From Pseudomonadota bacterium (GTDB taxonomy: Bacteria; Pseudomonadota; Gammaproteobacteria; Burkholderiales; Burkholderiaceae_C): DNA of 48,102 bases. Every line of letters begins with the position of its first letter. Positions within the stretch are counted from its first letter, which is position 1. This document shows positions 1 to 8,962 of this stretch, one piece after another. Where the stretch lies: assembly GCA_031119395.1 (NCBI GenBank), contig JAVHYA010000001.1:144496-192597 (forward strand), in the 5' to 3' direction. The position numbers were made by a program, and so were the translations under genes. The notes under the pieces were generated by a model. It was not told where the DNA came from, did not search any database, and saw only the letters and a program-made list of their open reading frames with translations.

Positions 1-168
1 CCGTGCTTCGGCGGTCCACAGGGCACGGACGTGGCCGGCCAGCGCGATCTCGAGCCGCCCGTCGCGGTGCGCGTTCAGCGCTGCGCGGGTCAGGTGCTCC
101 CAGTGATCGAGACCGCGTGCGGCCTCGACAGGGGCTGTTGCCTGGAAAGGAGTCGGGATGGGAGGCAT
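1..168 (-). CDS. Unidentified small helical protein, truncated by the window edge
   Basis: An open frame runs from an ATG at 168 off the left end of the window, giving 56 N-terminal residues that begin MPPIPTPFQATAPVEAARG. A strong Shine-Dalgarno (AAGGAG) lies 7 bases upstream of the ATG, which makes the start convincing. Residues 21-56 (beginning DHWEHLTRAALNAHRDGRL) look like an amphipathic helical hairpin of TPR type. I do not recognise the family. A Fur-like box lies 78 bp upstream (246-260), so I infer iron-responsive expression. Small TPR-like proteins of Fur-regulated loci are one possibility, but the sequence visible is too short to settle this. It is transcribed divergently from moaA. 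Confidence 0.6.
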   Translation of the reverse strand, partial: MPPIPTPFQATAPVEAARGLDHWEHLTRAALNAHRDGRLEIALAGHVRALWTAEAR

Positions 169-245
169 GCACAAGCTCCTTGCTCACAAGAAGCCCTTTG
201 CGTCGATGCGTCCGTCATCCGTGCGTACTTGGGCGTGTGCCTGGA

Positions 246-260
246 TGATAGTAATTCTCA
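246..260 (-). promoter_or_regulatory. Fur-like box upstream of the leftmost minus-strand gene
   Basis: TGATAGTAATTCTCA matches the 7-1-7 Fur consensus TGATAATnATTATCA at 12 of 14 defined positions; its half-sites are TGATAGT and TGAGAAT. The stretch is AT-rich in otherwise GC-rich DNA. A minus-strand TACTAT inside it could be a -10 element, so Fur binding would block the promoter of the gene starting at 168. The rest of 169-457 shows no other feature I can support. Confidence 0.5.
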
Positions 261-457
261 ACAACCTCCGTCCAGCAGGGTCTCCCCCGCAGGCGACGAC
301 CCCACGGCCGCCTCGCGCAGCCCGCGCTCGCTAAACTGGCCGGCCCCACCTGTCGGACCGCCCCGCGCGCCCCCGCGATTCCCCGTGACAGCCGCCCTCG
401 CCCGCCCGCCCTTCCAGCCGCGCACGCATCCCGTGGCGCCGCGCCGCTGACCGTCCC

Positions 458-1573
458 ATGCCCGTGCGCGTGATCCCCCTCGTCGATGCACGCCGCCCCG
501 TCGTGGCGCCGGCCGACGCGCCTGCGCAGGCGCCCACCGGCAGCCTCCTGGACCGCCTGGGCCGGCCGCTCACCGACCTGCGCATCAGCGTGACCGACCG
601 CTGCAACTTCCGCTGCAGCTACTGCATGCCCAAGGAGGTGTTCGACAAGGACTACCGCTACCTGCCGCATGCCGACCTGCTGAGCTTCGAGGAGATCACG
701 CGTGTCGCCCGCCTGTTCGTGCAGCACGGCGTGCGCAAGATCCGGCTCACGGGCGGCGAGCCGCTGCTGCGCAAGAACATCGAAGGCCTGGTCGAGCAAC
801 TCGCCGGACTGCGCACGCCCGATGGCGAGCCGCTGGACCTCACGCTCACCACCAACGGCTCGCTGCTCGCCCGCAAGTCGAAGGCCCTGAAAGCCGCCGG
901 CCTGCAGCGCGTGACGGTGAGCCTGGACGGTCTGGACGACGCGGTGTTCCGCGCCATGAACGACGTCGACTTCCCGGTCGCCGAGGTGCTGGCCGGCATC
1001 GAGGCGGCGCAGGCAGCGGGGCTGGGGCCCATCAAGGTCAACATGGTCGTCAAGCGTGGCACCAACGAGCAGGAAATCCTGCCGATGGCGCGGCGCTTCC
1101 GCGGCACCGGCGTCGTGCTGCGCTTCATCGAGTACATGGACGTGGGCGCCACCAACGGCTGGCGCATGGACGAGGTGCTGCCGTCGGCCGAGGTGGTGGC
1201 GCGCATCGCGGCCGAATTCCCGCTGGTGCCGCTGGAAGCCAGCGCACCCGGCGAGACGGCGCAGCGCTGGGCGTATGCCGACGGCGCCGGCGAGATCGGC
1301 GTCATCAGCAGCGTCACCCAGGCCTTCTGCCAGGATTGCAGCCGCGCGCGCCTGTCGACCGAGGGCCAGCTCTACCTGTGCCTGTTCGCCAGCCGCGGGC
1401 ACGACCTCAAGCCCCTGCTGCGCGGCGACGCGAGCGATGCGCAGGTCCTCTCGGCCATCGGCCACATCTGGCAGGGCCGCGCCGACCGGTATTCGGAACT
1501 GCGCGCGCTGCGCGATCCCGACACCGGCGACGGCGGCCCGCGCCGGGTCGAGATGAGCTACATCGGCGGATGA
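458..1573 (+). CDS. moaA: GTP 3',8-cyclase MoaA (molybdenum cofactor biosynthesis)
   Basis: A 371-residue radical SAM enzyme that converts GTP to 3',8-cyclo-GTP, the first step of molybdopterin synthesis in the cytoplasm. The N-terminal 4Fe-4S motif CNFRCSYC (C49, C53, C56) binds SAM. The C-terminal cluster motif [19 protein letters not shown] has the MoaA spacing Cx2Cx13C (about C291, C294, C308). The glycine motif TGGEPLL and the C-terminal GG pair, both needed by MoaA, are present. The start at 458 has no clear Shine-Dalgarno; about 30 residues precede the conserved core, so a later start cannot be excluded. The stop overlaps the mobA start (ATGA). A decayed second moaA copy of a different subtype lies at the right end of the window. 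Confidence 0.96.
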   Translation: MPVRVIPLVDARRPVVAPADAPAQAPTGSLLDRLGRPLTDLRISVTDRCNFRCSYCMPKEVFDKDYRYLPHADLLSFEEITRVARLFVQHGVRKIRLTGGEPLLRKNIEGLVEQLAGLRTPDGEPLDLTLTTNGSLLARKSKALKAAGLQRVTVSLDGLDDAVFRAMNDVDFPVAEVLAGIEAAQAAGLGPIKVNMVVKRGTNEQEILPMARRFRGTGVVLRFIEYMDVGATNGWRMDEVLPSAEVVARIAAEFPLVPLEASAPGETAQRWAYADGAGEIGVISSVTQAFCQDCSRARLSTEGQLYLCLFASRGHDLKPLLRGDASDAQVLSAIGHIWQGRADRYSELRALRDPDTGDGGPRRVEMSYIGG

Positions 1574-2205
1574 CGCCCATCCGGCCCGACGTCGACATCA
1601 CCGGCCTCGTGCTGGCCGGCGGCCGCGGCAGCCGCATGGGCGGGCTCGACAAGGGCCTGCAGGACTGGGCCGGCGAACCGCTGGCACTGCGCGCCCTGCA
1701 GCGGCTGGCGCCGCAGGTCCACCGCGTGATGCTGAGCGCCAACCGCAACCTGCTGAGCTACGAGTTCTTCGGCGCGCCGGTCGTGACCGACGCGCTGCCC
1801 GACCATCCGGGGCCCCTGGCCGGTTTCCTGGCCGGCCTGCAGCATTGCCAGACGCCCCTCCTGCTCACCGTGCCCTGCGACGCGCCGAATTTCCCCCTCG
1901 ACCTTGCCCGGCGCCTGGCCGAGGGCATGAACGCCCAGGGCGTCGACATCGCCATGGCGAGCGCACCCGAGCCGCAGCCCGACGGCAGCAGCCGCGTGCG
2001 AGAACAGCCAGTGTTCTGCCTGATGCGCACGCAGCTGCAGCAAAGCCTGGCGGCCTTCGTGCACGGCGGCGGCCGCAAGGTGTCGGCCTGGACGGCGCAG
2101 CATGCCGTGGCGATGGTGCCCTTCGACCGGCCCGGCGATGCGCCCGACGCCTTCTGCAACGTCAACACGCTGGCCGAATTGCGCGCGCTCGACCCTTCGC
2201 GCTGA
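1570..2205 (+). CDS. mobA: Molybdenum cofactor guanylyltransferase MobA
   Basis: A 211-residue nucleotidyltransferase that attaches GMP to molybdopterin to form Mo-MGD for DMSO reductase-family enzymes. The N-terminal signature [16 protein letters not shown] is the GTP-binding loop of MobA. VPCDAP carries the metal-binding aspartate, and [10 protein letters not shown] matches the C-terminal NxNTPxDL motif. The ATG overlaps the moaA stop by 2 bases, so the two are translationally coupled and form an operon. The length is close to E. coli MobA. A dispersed repeat copy begins 22 bp after the stop. Confidence 0.95.
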   Translation: MTPIRPDVDITGLVLAGGRGSRMGGLDKGLQDWAGEPLALRALQRLAPQVHRVMLSANRNLLSYEFFGAPVVTDALPDHPGPLAGFLAGLQHCQTPLLLTVPCDAPNFPLDLARRLAEGMNAQGVDIAMASAPEPQPDGSSRVREQPVFCLMRTQLQQSLAAFVHGGGRKVSAWTAQHAVAMVPFDRPGDAPDAFCNVNTLAELRALDPSR

Positions 2206-2227
2206 CACGCGCGCCCCGATCGTCGTT

Positions 2228-2294
2228 TCGAGCCAAATCGGCCTGGAACGCACGCGGGCCGGGCACGAGCAGCTATCAAAATGATAGTAATCAG
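2228..2294 (-). repeat. Dispersed ~65-bp repeat, family 1, copy 1
   Basis: Read on the minus strand it contains TACTATCATTTTGATAGCTG followed by a GC-rich palindromic part and ends GGCCGATTTGGCTCG. It shares this layout with copies at 12351-12413, 19605-19667, 23105-23168, 33097-33160 and 40434-40500. It lies between mobA and the cNMP-binding gene. I see no coding role for it here. Confidence 0.75.
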
Positions 2295-2394
2295 GCGTCA
2301 CCGCGGTCTCCAGCCGGCCTTTGCGCGTGCGCCTCGACCGCGCCACCGCCCGCGGCGGGTTGGAGGCCACGGCGTTCGGCGGCATCATGCGGCG

Positions 2395-2877
2395 ATGCTG
2401 GCCGCGCGCGTCGAACTGTTGCAGCAGATGCCGATCTTCGGCGCGGTGGACGCGGATGCGCTCGAGTTCCTGCTCGCGCCGGCGCCTCTGGTGCAGAAGC
2501 CGGCCGGCGACTTCTTCTTCCGCGAGGGCGAGCCGGCCGCATCGATGTTCGTGCTCGAAAGCGGCCAGGTCAGCGTCTGCAAGAACTGGCAGGGCCACGC
2601 GCTGCTGCTGCGGCGCCTTCGCGACGGCGACTGCTTCGGCGAGATGGCGCTGCTGGACCTGTTCCCGCGCAGCGCCTCGGTGCGGGCCGACACGGACTGC
2701 CGCGCCATCGAACTCACGCCCGCGAACCTCTACCGGCTCTTCCAGCGCGATGCGGCGCAGTTCGCCACCATCCAGATGAACATCGGCCGCGAACTCAGCC
2801 GCCGGCTGCGCCACACGGACGAACTGCTCTTTCGCGCTCGCATGGGCGAGGCGCTCGAGGAACTGCCGCGCGTGTGA
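2395..2877 (+). CDS. Stand-alone cyclic nucleotide-binding domain protein
   Basis: A 160-residue protein made essentially of one CRP/FNR-type cNMP-binding beta-barrel. The phosphate-binding cassette is intact: FGEMALLD followed by PRSASV (residues 81-96), including the conserved Glu and Arg that contact the cyclic phosphate. The C-terminal 30 residues are helical, but I see no helix-turn-helix, kinase or channel domain, so it is not itself a DNA-binding regulator of CRP type. I chose the ATG at 2395 because it starts directly with the domain; the frame stays open upstream into the repeat, where codons look non-coding. It may sense a nucleotide and act on a partner. Its target is unknown. Confidence 0.85.
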   Translation: MLAARVELLQQMPIFGAVDADALEFLLAPAPLVQKPAGDFFFREGEPAASMFVLESGQVSVCKNWQGHALLLRRLRDGDCFGEMALLDLFPRSASVRADTDCRAIELTPANLYRLFQRDAAQFATIQMNIGRELSRRLRHTDELLFRARMGEALEELPRV

Positions 2878-2892
2878 GTGTTCCCGCGGGCG

Positions 2893-3342
2893 CTACAGGC
2901 GCCCCTGCGCCCGCAGCACGCCCTTGTTGGCCAGCGCGTCGGCCTTCTCGTTGCCCGGATCGCCCGAATGGCCCTTGACCCAGCGCCACTCGATCTGGTG
3001 GCCGCCGTTCTGCACCAGGGCGTCGAGCCGCTTCCAGAGCTCGACGTTCTTGACCGGCTGCTTGGTCGAGGTGACCCAGCCCTTGGCCTTCCAGCCGCGG
3101 ATCCACTCGGTGATGCCCTGGCGCACGTACTGGCTGTCCAGGTACAGCACGACCTTGCACGGTCGCTTGAGCGCGGCCAGCCCCTCGATGACGGCGGTGA
3201 GCTCCATGCGGTTGTTGGTGGTGTTCAGTTCGCCGCCGAACAGTTCCTTCTCGCTCGTGCCGGACTTCAGCCAGGCGCCCCAGCCGCCCGGGCCGGGATT
3301 GCCCTTGCAGGCGCCGTCGGTGTAGATCGTGACTTCGTTCAA
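2893..3342 (-). CDS. rnhA: Ribonuclease HI
   Basis: A 149-residue RNase H that cleaves RNA in RNA-DNA hybrids (R-loops, Okazaki primers, ColE1-type priming). All catalytic carboxylates are visible: Asp in [15 protein letters not shown], Glu in NNRMEL, Asp in LDSQYV, and the [11 protein letters not shown] segment with the mobile His and last Asp. The start is a TTG at 3342 that overlaps the stop of the upstream methyltransferase (TTGA), giving [10 protein letters not shown]; no ATG is available at this place. The arrangement with a divergent gloB matches the E. coli gloB/yafS/rnhA neighbourhood. In E. coli dnaQ is next; here a convergent cNMP-binding gene follows instead. Confidence 0.95.
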   Translation of the reverse strand: MNEVTIYTDGACKGNPGPGGWGAWLKSGTSEKELFGGELNTTNNRMELTAVIEGLAALKRPCKVVLYLDSQYVRQGITEWIRGWKAKGWVTSTKQPVKNVELWKRLDALVQNGGHQIEWRWVKGHSGDPGNEKADALANKGVLRAQGRL

Positions 3343-4136
3343 TCTCTTGTCTTTCTCTCGGAATGGGCGGTGCGCGCCCGCCCGCCTTCGCGGTGCATGC
3401 GGCCCGCCACCGGCATCGGTGCGGTGGCGATGGCCGGGCGGCGCTTCCAGTCGGCCGGCAGCAGGCGCATGCCGCGCACGCGCTTGACGGCGACGATGAA
3501 ATACACCGCGCCGAAGATCGGCCACCAGCGTTCGCCCACGGCGTCGAACCAGCGGCAGCGCTCGAGCCAGGCCTCGCTGCGCACCGCGGGGCGGTAGAGC
3601 CCGAAGCGGCCCGATTCGACCTCGAAGCCCAGCAGCCGCAGCCAGTCGCGCATGCGCCAGTAGTTGATGAATTCGCCCTCGGCGGGCAGGTACAGCTCGC
3701 CAAAGCCCAGCCGCCGGTACAGGCGCGCGCGGCGCTGCCGCATGCCCCACAGGCTGACCGGGTTGAGTCCGCACACGACCACGCGGCCCTCGGGCACCAG
3801 CACGCGCTCCACCTCGCGCAAGGTGGCGTGCGGGTCGGGGCTGAGCTCCAGCGTGTGCGGCAGCGCCAGCAGGTCCAGGCTGTTCGCCGCGAAAGGCAGG
3901 GCCGCGAAATCGGTGACGAGCGCGGCCGGTGCACCGTCGCAGTGCGGCGATGCCAGCCAGCGGTGCGGCATGCGGTTGGCGCGCAGGGCGTCGATCGACG
4001 GCAGGCCCAGCTGCAGCGCGTGGTAGCCGAAGACATCGGCGACCGCGTCGTCGAACTGCGCCTGTTCCCAGTGGTGCAGGTAACGCCCGGCCGGGGTCTC
4101 GAACCAATCCTGCAAACCTATAATTTGACCGGTCAT
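3339..4136 (-). CDS. SAM-dependent methyltransferase, YafS-like
   Basis: A 265-residue class I methyltransferase-like protein. The fold is suggested by a [15 protein letters not shown] strand-loop typical of post-motif III in Methyltransf_11 proteins, after a [18 protein letters not shown] stretch (motif II region). The usual glycine-rich motif I is poorly preserved, which is also true of the YafS-type proteins next to gloB in other Proteobacteria. The C-terminus is basic. The ATG at 4136 overlaps the gloB ATG on the opposite strand within one CATG; GAGGG lies just upstream. Its stop overlaps the rnhA start. The substrate is unknown. Confidence 0.82.
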   Translation of the reverse strand: MTGQIIGLQDWFETPAGRYLHHWEQAQFDDAVADVFGYHALQLGLPSIDALRANRMPHRWLASPHCDGAPAALVTDFAALPFAANSLDLLALPHTLELSPDPHATLREVERVLVPEGRVVVCGLNPVSLWGMRQRRARLYRRLGFGELYLPAEGEFINYWRMRDWLRLLGFEVESGRFGLYRPAVRSEAWLERCRWFDAVGERWWPIFGAVYFIVAVKRVRGMRLLPADWKRRPAIATAPMPVAGRMHREGGRARTAHSERKTRD

Positions 4137-4140
4137 GACC
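4119..4140 (+). promoter_or_regulatory. Perfect -10 box and nested palindromes at the gloB/methyltransferase divergent start
   Basis: A perfect TATAAT (4119-4124) lies 10 bases before the gloB ATG at 4135, which predicts transcription starting about 4 bases before the start codon, i.e. a nearly leaderless mRNA. I find no convincing -35. Two perfect 10-bp palindromes overlap here, TGACCGGTCA (4126-4135) and GGTCATGACC (4131-4140), and could form an operator. The promoter lies within the first codons of the divergent methyltransferase gene. Confidence 0.6.
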
Positions 4141-4917
4141 CTCGTTCCGTTGCCCGCTTTCGCCGACAACTACATCTGGATGTTGCAGGTCGGGGCGCAT
4201 GCGGTCGTGGTCGATCCGGGCGATGCGAGGCCGGTGCTCGACGCGCTGGCGACGAGGCCCGACCTGACGCTGGCGGCGATTCTAGTCACGCACCACCACG
4301 CCGATCACACCGGCGGCGTGGCCGCGCTGCGCGAAGCCACCGGCGCACGGGTCTTCGGCCCCGCGCACGAGACCATCCCCGAGCCCTTCACGCCGCTGTC
4401 GCAGGGCGAGCGCGTGCAGGTGCTGGGCCTCGAGTTCACCGTCATCGACGTGCCGGGCCACACGGCCGGGCACATCGCCTACTACCTGCCGGCCCAGCGC
4501 GGCGAGGCGCCGCTGCTTTTCTGCGGCGACACGCTCTTCTCGGGTGGCTGCGGCCGGCTGTTCGAGGGCACGCCGCGGCAGATGCTGCATTCCCTCGATG
4601 CGCTGGCCGCGCTGCCCGGCGAGACGCGCGTATGCTGCGCCCACGAGTACACGCTGTCGAACCTGCGTTTTGCGCGCGCCGTCGAACCGGCCAACGCGGA
4701 ACTGGTCCGTTACATGGCGCACTGCGAGACGCTGCGCGCCCAGGGGCAGCCCACGCTGCCCGCCCGCCTGGCCACCGAGCGCCAGATCAACCCCTTCCTT
4801 CGCAGCCGCGAAGCCACTGTCACCGCCGCCGTGCATGAGCACGCCGAACTCCCCGCCGATGCGGGCGAGGTCGACGTCTTCGCCGCGCTGCGCCAATGGA
4901 AAAACGACTTCCGATGA
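4135..4917 (+). CDS. gloB: Hydroxyacylglutathione hydrolase (glyoxalase II)
   Basis: A 260-residue metallo-beta-lactamase-fold enzyme that hydrolyses S-lactoylglutathione to lactate and glutathione, completing methylglyoxal detoxification. The binuclear metal site is complete: THHHADH (residues 52-58), [23 protein letters not shown] and [10 protein letters not shown]. The C-terminal HAGH domain follows with RQINPFLR, which belongs to the glutathione-binding part. Length and motifs are typical of GloB. Its stop overlaps the mltD start (ATGA), so it is co-transcribed with mltD, as in the E. coli neighbourhood. Confidence 0.96.
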   Translation: MTLVPLPAFADNYIWMLQVGAHAVVVDPGDARPVLDALATRPDLTLAAILVTHHHADHTGGVAALREATGARVFGPAHETIPEPFTPLSQGERVQVLGLEFTVIDVPGHTAGHIAYYLPAQRGEAPLLFCGDTLFSGGCGRLFEGTPRQMLHSLDALAALPGETRVCCAHEYTLSNLRFARAVEPANAELVRYMAHCETLRAQGQPTLPARLATERQINPFLRSREATVTAAVHEHAELPADAGEVDVFAALRQWKNDFR

Positions 4918-6536
4918 AGATGCTCCTAGCTGCCGTCGTGGCCAGCGCCCTGCTGCTTGCAGGCTGCGCCACCGGCACCGGCCCCAACGGTTCCTCCTCC
5001 TCCCCCTCTTCCTCCTCGTCTTCGTCGGCCTCCGGCGGCGGTGCCGCGCCGATCTATCCCGACGGTTCGCTGTCGCCGATCGCGCCCGGCCGCACCGGTG
5101 GCAGCCAGCGCAGCGTGGTCACGCTCGCGCCGCCCGTGGACATGTGGGACCGCATCCGCCGCGGCTTCAAGATGCCCAACCTGGAAAGCGACCTGGTGCG
5201 CGACCGCGAGCAGTGGTACGCCACCCGGCCCGACTACATCCAGCGCATGACGGAGCGCTCGAACAAGTACATCTTCCACATCGTCGAGGAGCTCGAGCGG
5301 CGCAACATGCCGACCGAGCTGGCGCTGCTGCCCTACATCGAGAGCGCGTTCAACCCGCAGGCCGTCTCCAGCGCGCGCGCCGCGGGCATGTGGCAGTTCA
5401 TGCCGGCCACCGGCACCGACTACGACCTCAAGCAGAACATCTTCCGCGACGACCGGCGCGACATCATCGCGTCCACCCGCGCGGCGCTGGACTACCTGCA
5501 ACGGCTCTACAACATGTTCGGCGACTGGCAGCTCGCGCTGGCCGCCTACAACTGGGGCGAAGGCAACGTCGGCCGCGCCGTCGCACGCAACCAGAAGGCG
5601 GGCCTGCCCGCCGGCTACACCGACATCAACATGCCGGCCGAGACGCGCCTGTACGTGCCCAAGCTGCAGGCGGTGAAGAACATCGTGGCCAATCCGCAGC
5701 AGTTCAACGTCGACCTGCCGGTGATCGCCAACCACCCCTACTTCCAGACCGTGACGCTCACGCGCGACCTGGACGTGGCGCTGGCCGCCAAGCTGGCCGA
5801 CGTGCGCATCGAGGACTTCCGCGCGCTCAACCCCGCGGCCCACAAGCCGGTGCTGCTGGCCGCGGGCGGCAACACGCAGATCCTGCTGCCCTGGGACAAC
5901 GCGGCGGTCTTCCAGCGCAACTTCGAGGCCTACAGCCAGGGCCAGTACGCCAGCTGGACGGCCTGGACCGTGCCCAGCACCATGACCGTGGCCGACGCGG
6001 CCCAGCGCTCTGGCATGAGCGAGACCGACCTGCGCGCGATGAACAACATCCCGCCGCGCATGCTCATCAAGGCCGGCTCCACACTCATCGTGCCGCGCAG
6101 CGCGCGCGTGCAGGAGGACGTCGCGGCCGCCGTGGCCGACACCGGCCACCTCAGCTTTGAGCCCGAGATCGTCACGCGCCGCACGGTGGTCAAGGCCGGC
6201 CGCAACGACAACGTGGCCAGCATCGCGCGCCGCTACAAGCTGAGCCCGGCCAGCGTCGCGCAGTGGAACGACGTCGGCGCCGGCCACACCTTCAAGCGCG
6301 GCTACCAGGTGGTGGTCTACCTGCCGGTGCGTGCCGCAGCCGCCGCGCGCGTGGGCACGGGCGTCAGGGCCCCGGCGGCCGGCGGCAAGCACGCCGTCGT
6401 GACCACCAAGCGCGGCGGCGGCGTCGTGAAGACCAGCACGGCGCCGGTGCGGGCGGCACCGCCGAAGGCTGCCGCCTCGAGCAAGCAGGTGGTCAAGGAA
6501 AAGCGCGGCGGCACGCCCGCCAAGAAGAAGCGTTGA
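4914..6536 (+). CDS. mltD: Membrane-bound lytic murein transglycosylase D-like lipoprotein
   Basis: A 540-residue outer-membrane lipoprotein predicted to cleave peptidoglycan glycan strands. The N-terminus [18 protein letters not shown] ends in a lipobox (LAGC), followed by a low-complexity Ser/Gly linker (about residues 27-45). The SLT domain has the catalytic Glu in YIESAFNP (about residue 143), then GMWQFMPATG and AAYNWGEGNVGRA. Two LysM repeats follow, at about 345-395 (ending LIVPRS) and 420-475 (ending VVVYLP). The tail is very basic (KEKRGGTPAKKKR) and rich in Ala/Gly/Lys, unlike E. coli MltD, and may add cell-wall affinity. I chose the ATG at 4914, overlapping the gloB stop, because it gives a proper signal peptide. 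Confidence 0.94.
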   Translation: MKMLLAAVVASALLLAGCATGTGPNGSSSSPSSSSSSSASGGGAAPIYPDGSLSPIAPGRTGGSQRSVVTLAPPVDMWDRIRRGFKMPNLESDLVRDREQWYATRPDYIQRMTERSNKYIFHIVEELERRNMPTELALLPYIESAFNPQAVSSARAAGMWQFMPATGTDYDLKQNIFRDDRRDIIASTRAALDYLQRLYNMFGDWQLALAAYNWGEGNVGRAVARNQKAGLPAGYTDINMPAETRLYVPKLQAVKNIVANPQQFNVDLPVIANHPYFQTVTLTRDLDVALAAKLADVRIEDFRALNPAAHKPVLLAAGGNTQILLPWDNAAVFQRNFEAYSQGQYASWTAWTVPSTMTVADAAQRSGMSETDLRAMNNIPPRMLIKAGSTLIVPRSARVQEDVAAAVADTGHLSFEPEIVTRRTVVKAGRNDNVASIARRYKLSPASVAQWNDVGAGHTFKRGYQVVVYLPVRAAAAARVGTGVRAPAAGGKHAVVTTKRGGGVVKTSTAPVRAAPPKAAASSKQVVKEKRGGTPAKKKR

Positions 6537-6647
6537 TCGGCGGCGCCCCACGGCGCCGATGACGGAAGACGCCCGGATTGCCAAGGCCGCCGGGCACGGA
6601 GGGTGCGCGCAAGACGCCCCCACCCACACACACGGAGGATGTCGGTC

Positions 6648-8420
6648 ATGGCGGCAGAAGGCAGCGCGGGGGATCTGGTCAAGGTCGTGACCCTGCTCGG
6701 GGCGGCGGTGGTGGCCGTGCCCCTGTTCAAGCGCATCGGGCTGGGCTCGGTGCTGGGCTACCTGGCGGCCGGGCTGGCCATCGGTCCCTTCGGGCTCAAG
6801 CTCTTCAGCGATCCGCAGGCCATCCTCCACACGGCCGAGCTGGGCGTGGTGATGTTCCTGTTCGTGATCGGCCTGGAGATGCGGCCCTCGCACCTGTGGA
6901 GCCTGCGGCGCGAGATCTTCGGCCTGGGCAGCCTGCAGGTCGTGGTGTGCGGCCTGCTGCTCACCGGCGTGGGCGTGGCCTTCGGCTTTCCCCTTGCCGT
7001 CTCCTTCGTGAGCGCCATGGGTTTCGTGCTCACCTCCACCGCCATCGTCATGCAACTGCTGGGCGAACGCGGCGACATCGCGGCGCCGCGCGGCCAGAAG
7101 ATCGTGGCCATCCTGCTCTTCGAGGACCTGCTCATCGTGCCGCTGCTGGCCATCGTGGCCTTCCTGGCGCCGGTCGATGCGAGCGCCCCCGCGGGCCACG
7201 TCGCGGCCGAATCGCGCTGGCTCGGCGTGGCCGTGGCCGTGGGTGCGCTGGCCGCGCTGGTCGCTGCCGGCCTGTGGCTGCTCAACCCGCTCTTTCGCAT
7301 CCTCGCCAACGCCAAGGCGCGCGAGGTCATGACCGCCGCCGCCCTGCTGGTCGTGCTGGGCGCCGCGCTGCTGATGCAGCTGGGCGGGCTGTCGATGGCC
7401 ATGGGCGCCTTCCTGGCCGGCGTGCTGCTGTCCGAGTCGACCTTCCGCCATCAGCTCGAGGCCGACGTCGAACCCTTCCGCGGGCTGCTGCTGGGCCTGT
7501 TCTTCCTCGGCGTCGGCATGTCGCTCGACCTGGCCGTGGTGGCGCGGAACTGGCCGATCATCGTGGCCGGCGTGCTGTCGATGATGGTGGTCAAGGCCCT
7601 GTGCATCTACGGCGTCGCGCGCCTGGCCAAGAGCTCGCATGCCGACGCGCTGGACCGCGCCGTCCTCATGGCGCAGGGCGGCGAATTCGCCTTCGTGCTC
7701 TTCTCGGCCGCGCTCGGCGCCAAGGTGATCGATCCGGTGGTCAATGCCAACATGACGGCCATCGTCGTGCTGTCGATGGCGCTCACCCCGCTGGTGGTGC
7801 TGGCGCACGGGCGCTTCGCGCCCAAGGCGCAGGCCTCGATGGACGGCGTGGAGACGGCCCACGACCTGATGGGCAGCGTGCTCATCATCGGCTTCGGCCG
7901 CTTCGGCCAGATCGCCAGCCAGGGCGTGCTGGCGCGCGGTGCCAGCATCTCGATCATCGACAGCGACACCGAGGTCATCCGCATCGCCGGCTCCGTCGGC
8001 TTCAAGGTCTACTACGGCGACGGCGGACGTGCCGACGTGCTCCACGCCGCGGGTGCGCACCATGCGCGGGCCATCCTGGTCTGCATCGACGACCGCGCCG
8101 CGGCCACACGCATCGCCGAACTGGTGAAGGCCGAATTCCCGCACGCGCAGCTGCTGGTGCGCGCCTACGACCGCGAGCATGCGATGGAGCTGCTCAAGGC
8201 CAACGTGGACTACCAGATCCGCGAGACCTTCGAATCCGCCATGCTCTTCAGCCGGGAGGCGATCCTGGCACTGGGCGCAACGCCCGACCAGGCGGACGAG
8301 GCGGTGGCCGAGGTGCGTCGCCGCGACACCGAGCGCTTCAGCCTCGAAGCGGCCGGCGGCCTGTTCGCCGGAGCGGCCGTGCTGTTCAGCAATGTGGGCA
8401 ACAAGAAGGACGGCGCATGA
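6648..8420 (+). CDS. Kef-type glutathione-gated K+/H+ antiporter
   Basis: A 590-residue monovalent cation:proton antiporter-2 (CPA2) protein: about 12 hydrophobic segments (residues 10-385) followed by a cytoplasmic RCK/TrkA-N domain with the Rossmann signature GFGRFGQ (about 412-418) and the C-terminal extension RETFESAMLFSREAILALG, as in KefB/KefC. In the family it releases K+ during electrophile stress and is held closed by glutathione, which fits a location near gloB. The start at 6648 has GGAGG 9 bases upstream; an in-frame ATG at 6639 touches the Shine-Dalgarno. I do not see a dedicated KefF/KefG partner. The stop overlaps the next gene (ATGA). Assignment to KefB versus KefC is not possible by eye. 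Confidence 0.92.
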   Translation: MAAEGSAGDLVKVVTLLGAAVVAVPLFKRIGLGSVLGYLAAGLAIGPFGLKLFSDPQAILHTAELGVVMFLFVIGLEMRPSHLWSLRREIFGLGSLQVVVCGLLLTGVGVAFGFPLAVSFVSAMGFVLTSTAIVMQLLGERGDIAAPRGQKIVAILLFEDLLIVPLLAIVAFLAPVDASAPAGHVAAESRWLGVAVAVGALAALVAAGLWLLNPLFRILANAKAREVMTAAALLVVLGAALLMQLGGLSMAMGAFLAGVLLSESTFRHQLEADVEPFRGLLLGLFFLGVGMSLDLAVVARNWPIIVAGVLSMMVVKALCIYGVARLAKSSHADALDRAVLMAQGGEFAFVLFSAALGAKVIDPVVNANMTAIVVLSMALTPLVVLAHGRFAPKAQASMDGVETAHDLMGSVLIIGFGRFGQIASQGVLARGASISIIDSDTEVIRIAGSVGFKVYYGDGGRADVLHAAGAHHARAILVCIDDRAAATRIAELVKAEFPHAQLLVRAYDREHAMELLKANVDYQIRETFESAMLFSREAILALGATPDQADEAVAEVRRRDTERFSLEAAGGLFAGAAVLFSNVGNKKDGA

Positions 8421-8962
8421 GCCACGCGGCCTGGGACGATGTCGTCCGGTTCTGGCGCGATGCCGGGCCCTCGGCCTGGTTCAGGAAGAACCCGGACTTC
8501 GACCGCCGCTTCCGCGAACGCTTCCACGAGGCGCACTTCGCCGCCGCACGGCGCGAGCACGATGGCTGGGTCACGCAGGAGCCGCACAGCGCCCTCGCGC
8601 TGCTGTTGCTGCTGGATCAATACCCGCGCAATGCCTTCCGTGGAACCGGGCACATGTACGCCACCGACCCACTGGCCCGCCATTACGCCGACCGCATGGT
8701 CGCGCAGGGCTTCGACCAGCGGATCGAGGAATCGCTGCGCCTGTTCTGCTACCTGCCCTTCGCGCACTCCGAGGACATGGCCGACCAGCAGCGCTCGCTC
8801 GCCTTGAACCGCGCCCTGGGCGCCGACTCGGGCGAACACGCGCAAGGCCACCTGGACATCATCCGCCGCTTCGGCCGCTTCCCGCATCGCAACCACCTGC
8901 TCGGCCGGGCAACCACGCCCGAGGAACAGGCCTTCCTGGATGGCGGCGGCTTCGCCGGCTGA
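8417..8962 (+). CDS. DUF924 family protein
   Basis: A 181-residue protein with the hallmarks of DUF924: LLLLDQYPRNAFRGTG in the middle (about residues 59-76) and RRFGRFPHRNHLLGR near the C-terminus, with an all-helical profile between them. The molecular function of the family is not established; members look TPR-like in fold. It starts within the stop of the Kef antiporter gene, so the two are translationally coupled. Its stop abuts, with no gap, the stop of the convergent permease gene at 8963. Confidence 0.9.
   Translation: MSHAAWDDVVRFWRDAGPSAWFRKNPDFDRRFRERFHEAHFAAARREHDGWVTQEPHSALALLLLLDQYPRNAFRGTGHMYATDPLARHYADRMVAQGFDQRIEESLRLFCYLPFAHSEDMADQQRSLALNRALGADSGEHAQGHLDIIRRFGRFPHRNHLLGRATTPEEQAFLDGGGFAG

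Noticed and set aside
6541-6564. Inverted repeat ATCGGC...GGCGCCGAT after mltD as a terminator
   Set aside because: The stem needs a three-base bulge and has no T-tract; mltD and the following antiporter gene may even be co-transcribed.
4926-8180. Very long minus-strand open frame opposite mltD and the Kef antiporter gene
   Set aside because: The translation is rich in His, Arg, Gly and Ala and lacks domain motifs, while the plus strand encodes two clear proteins. It is a shadow caused by high GC content.
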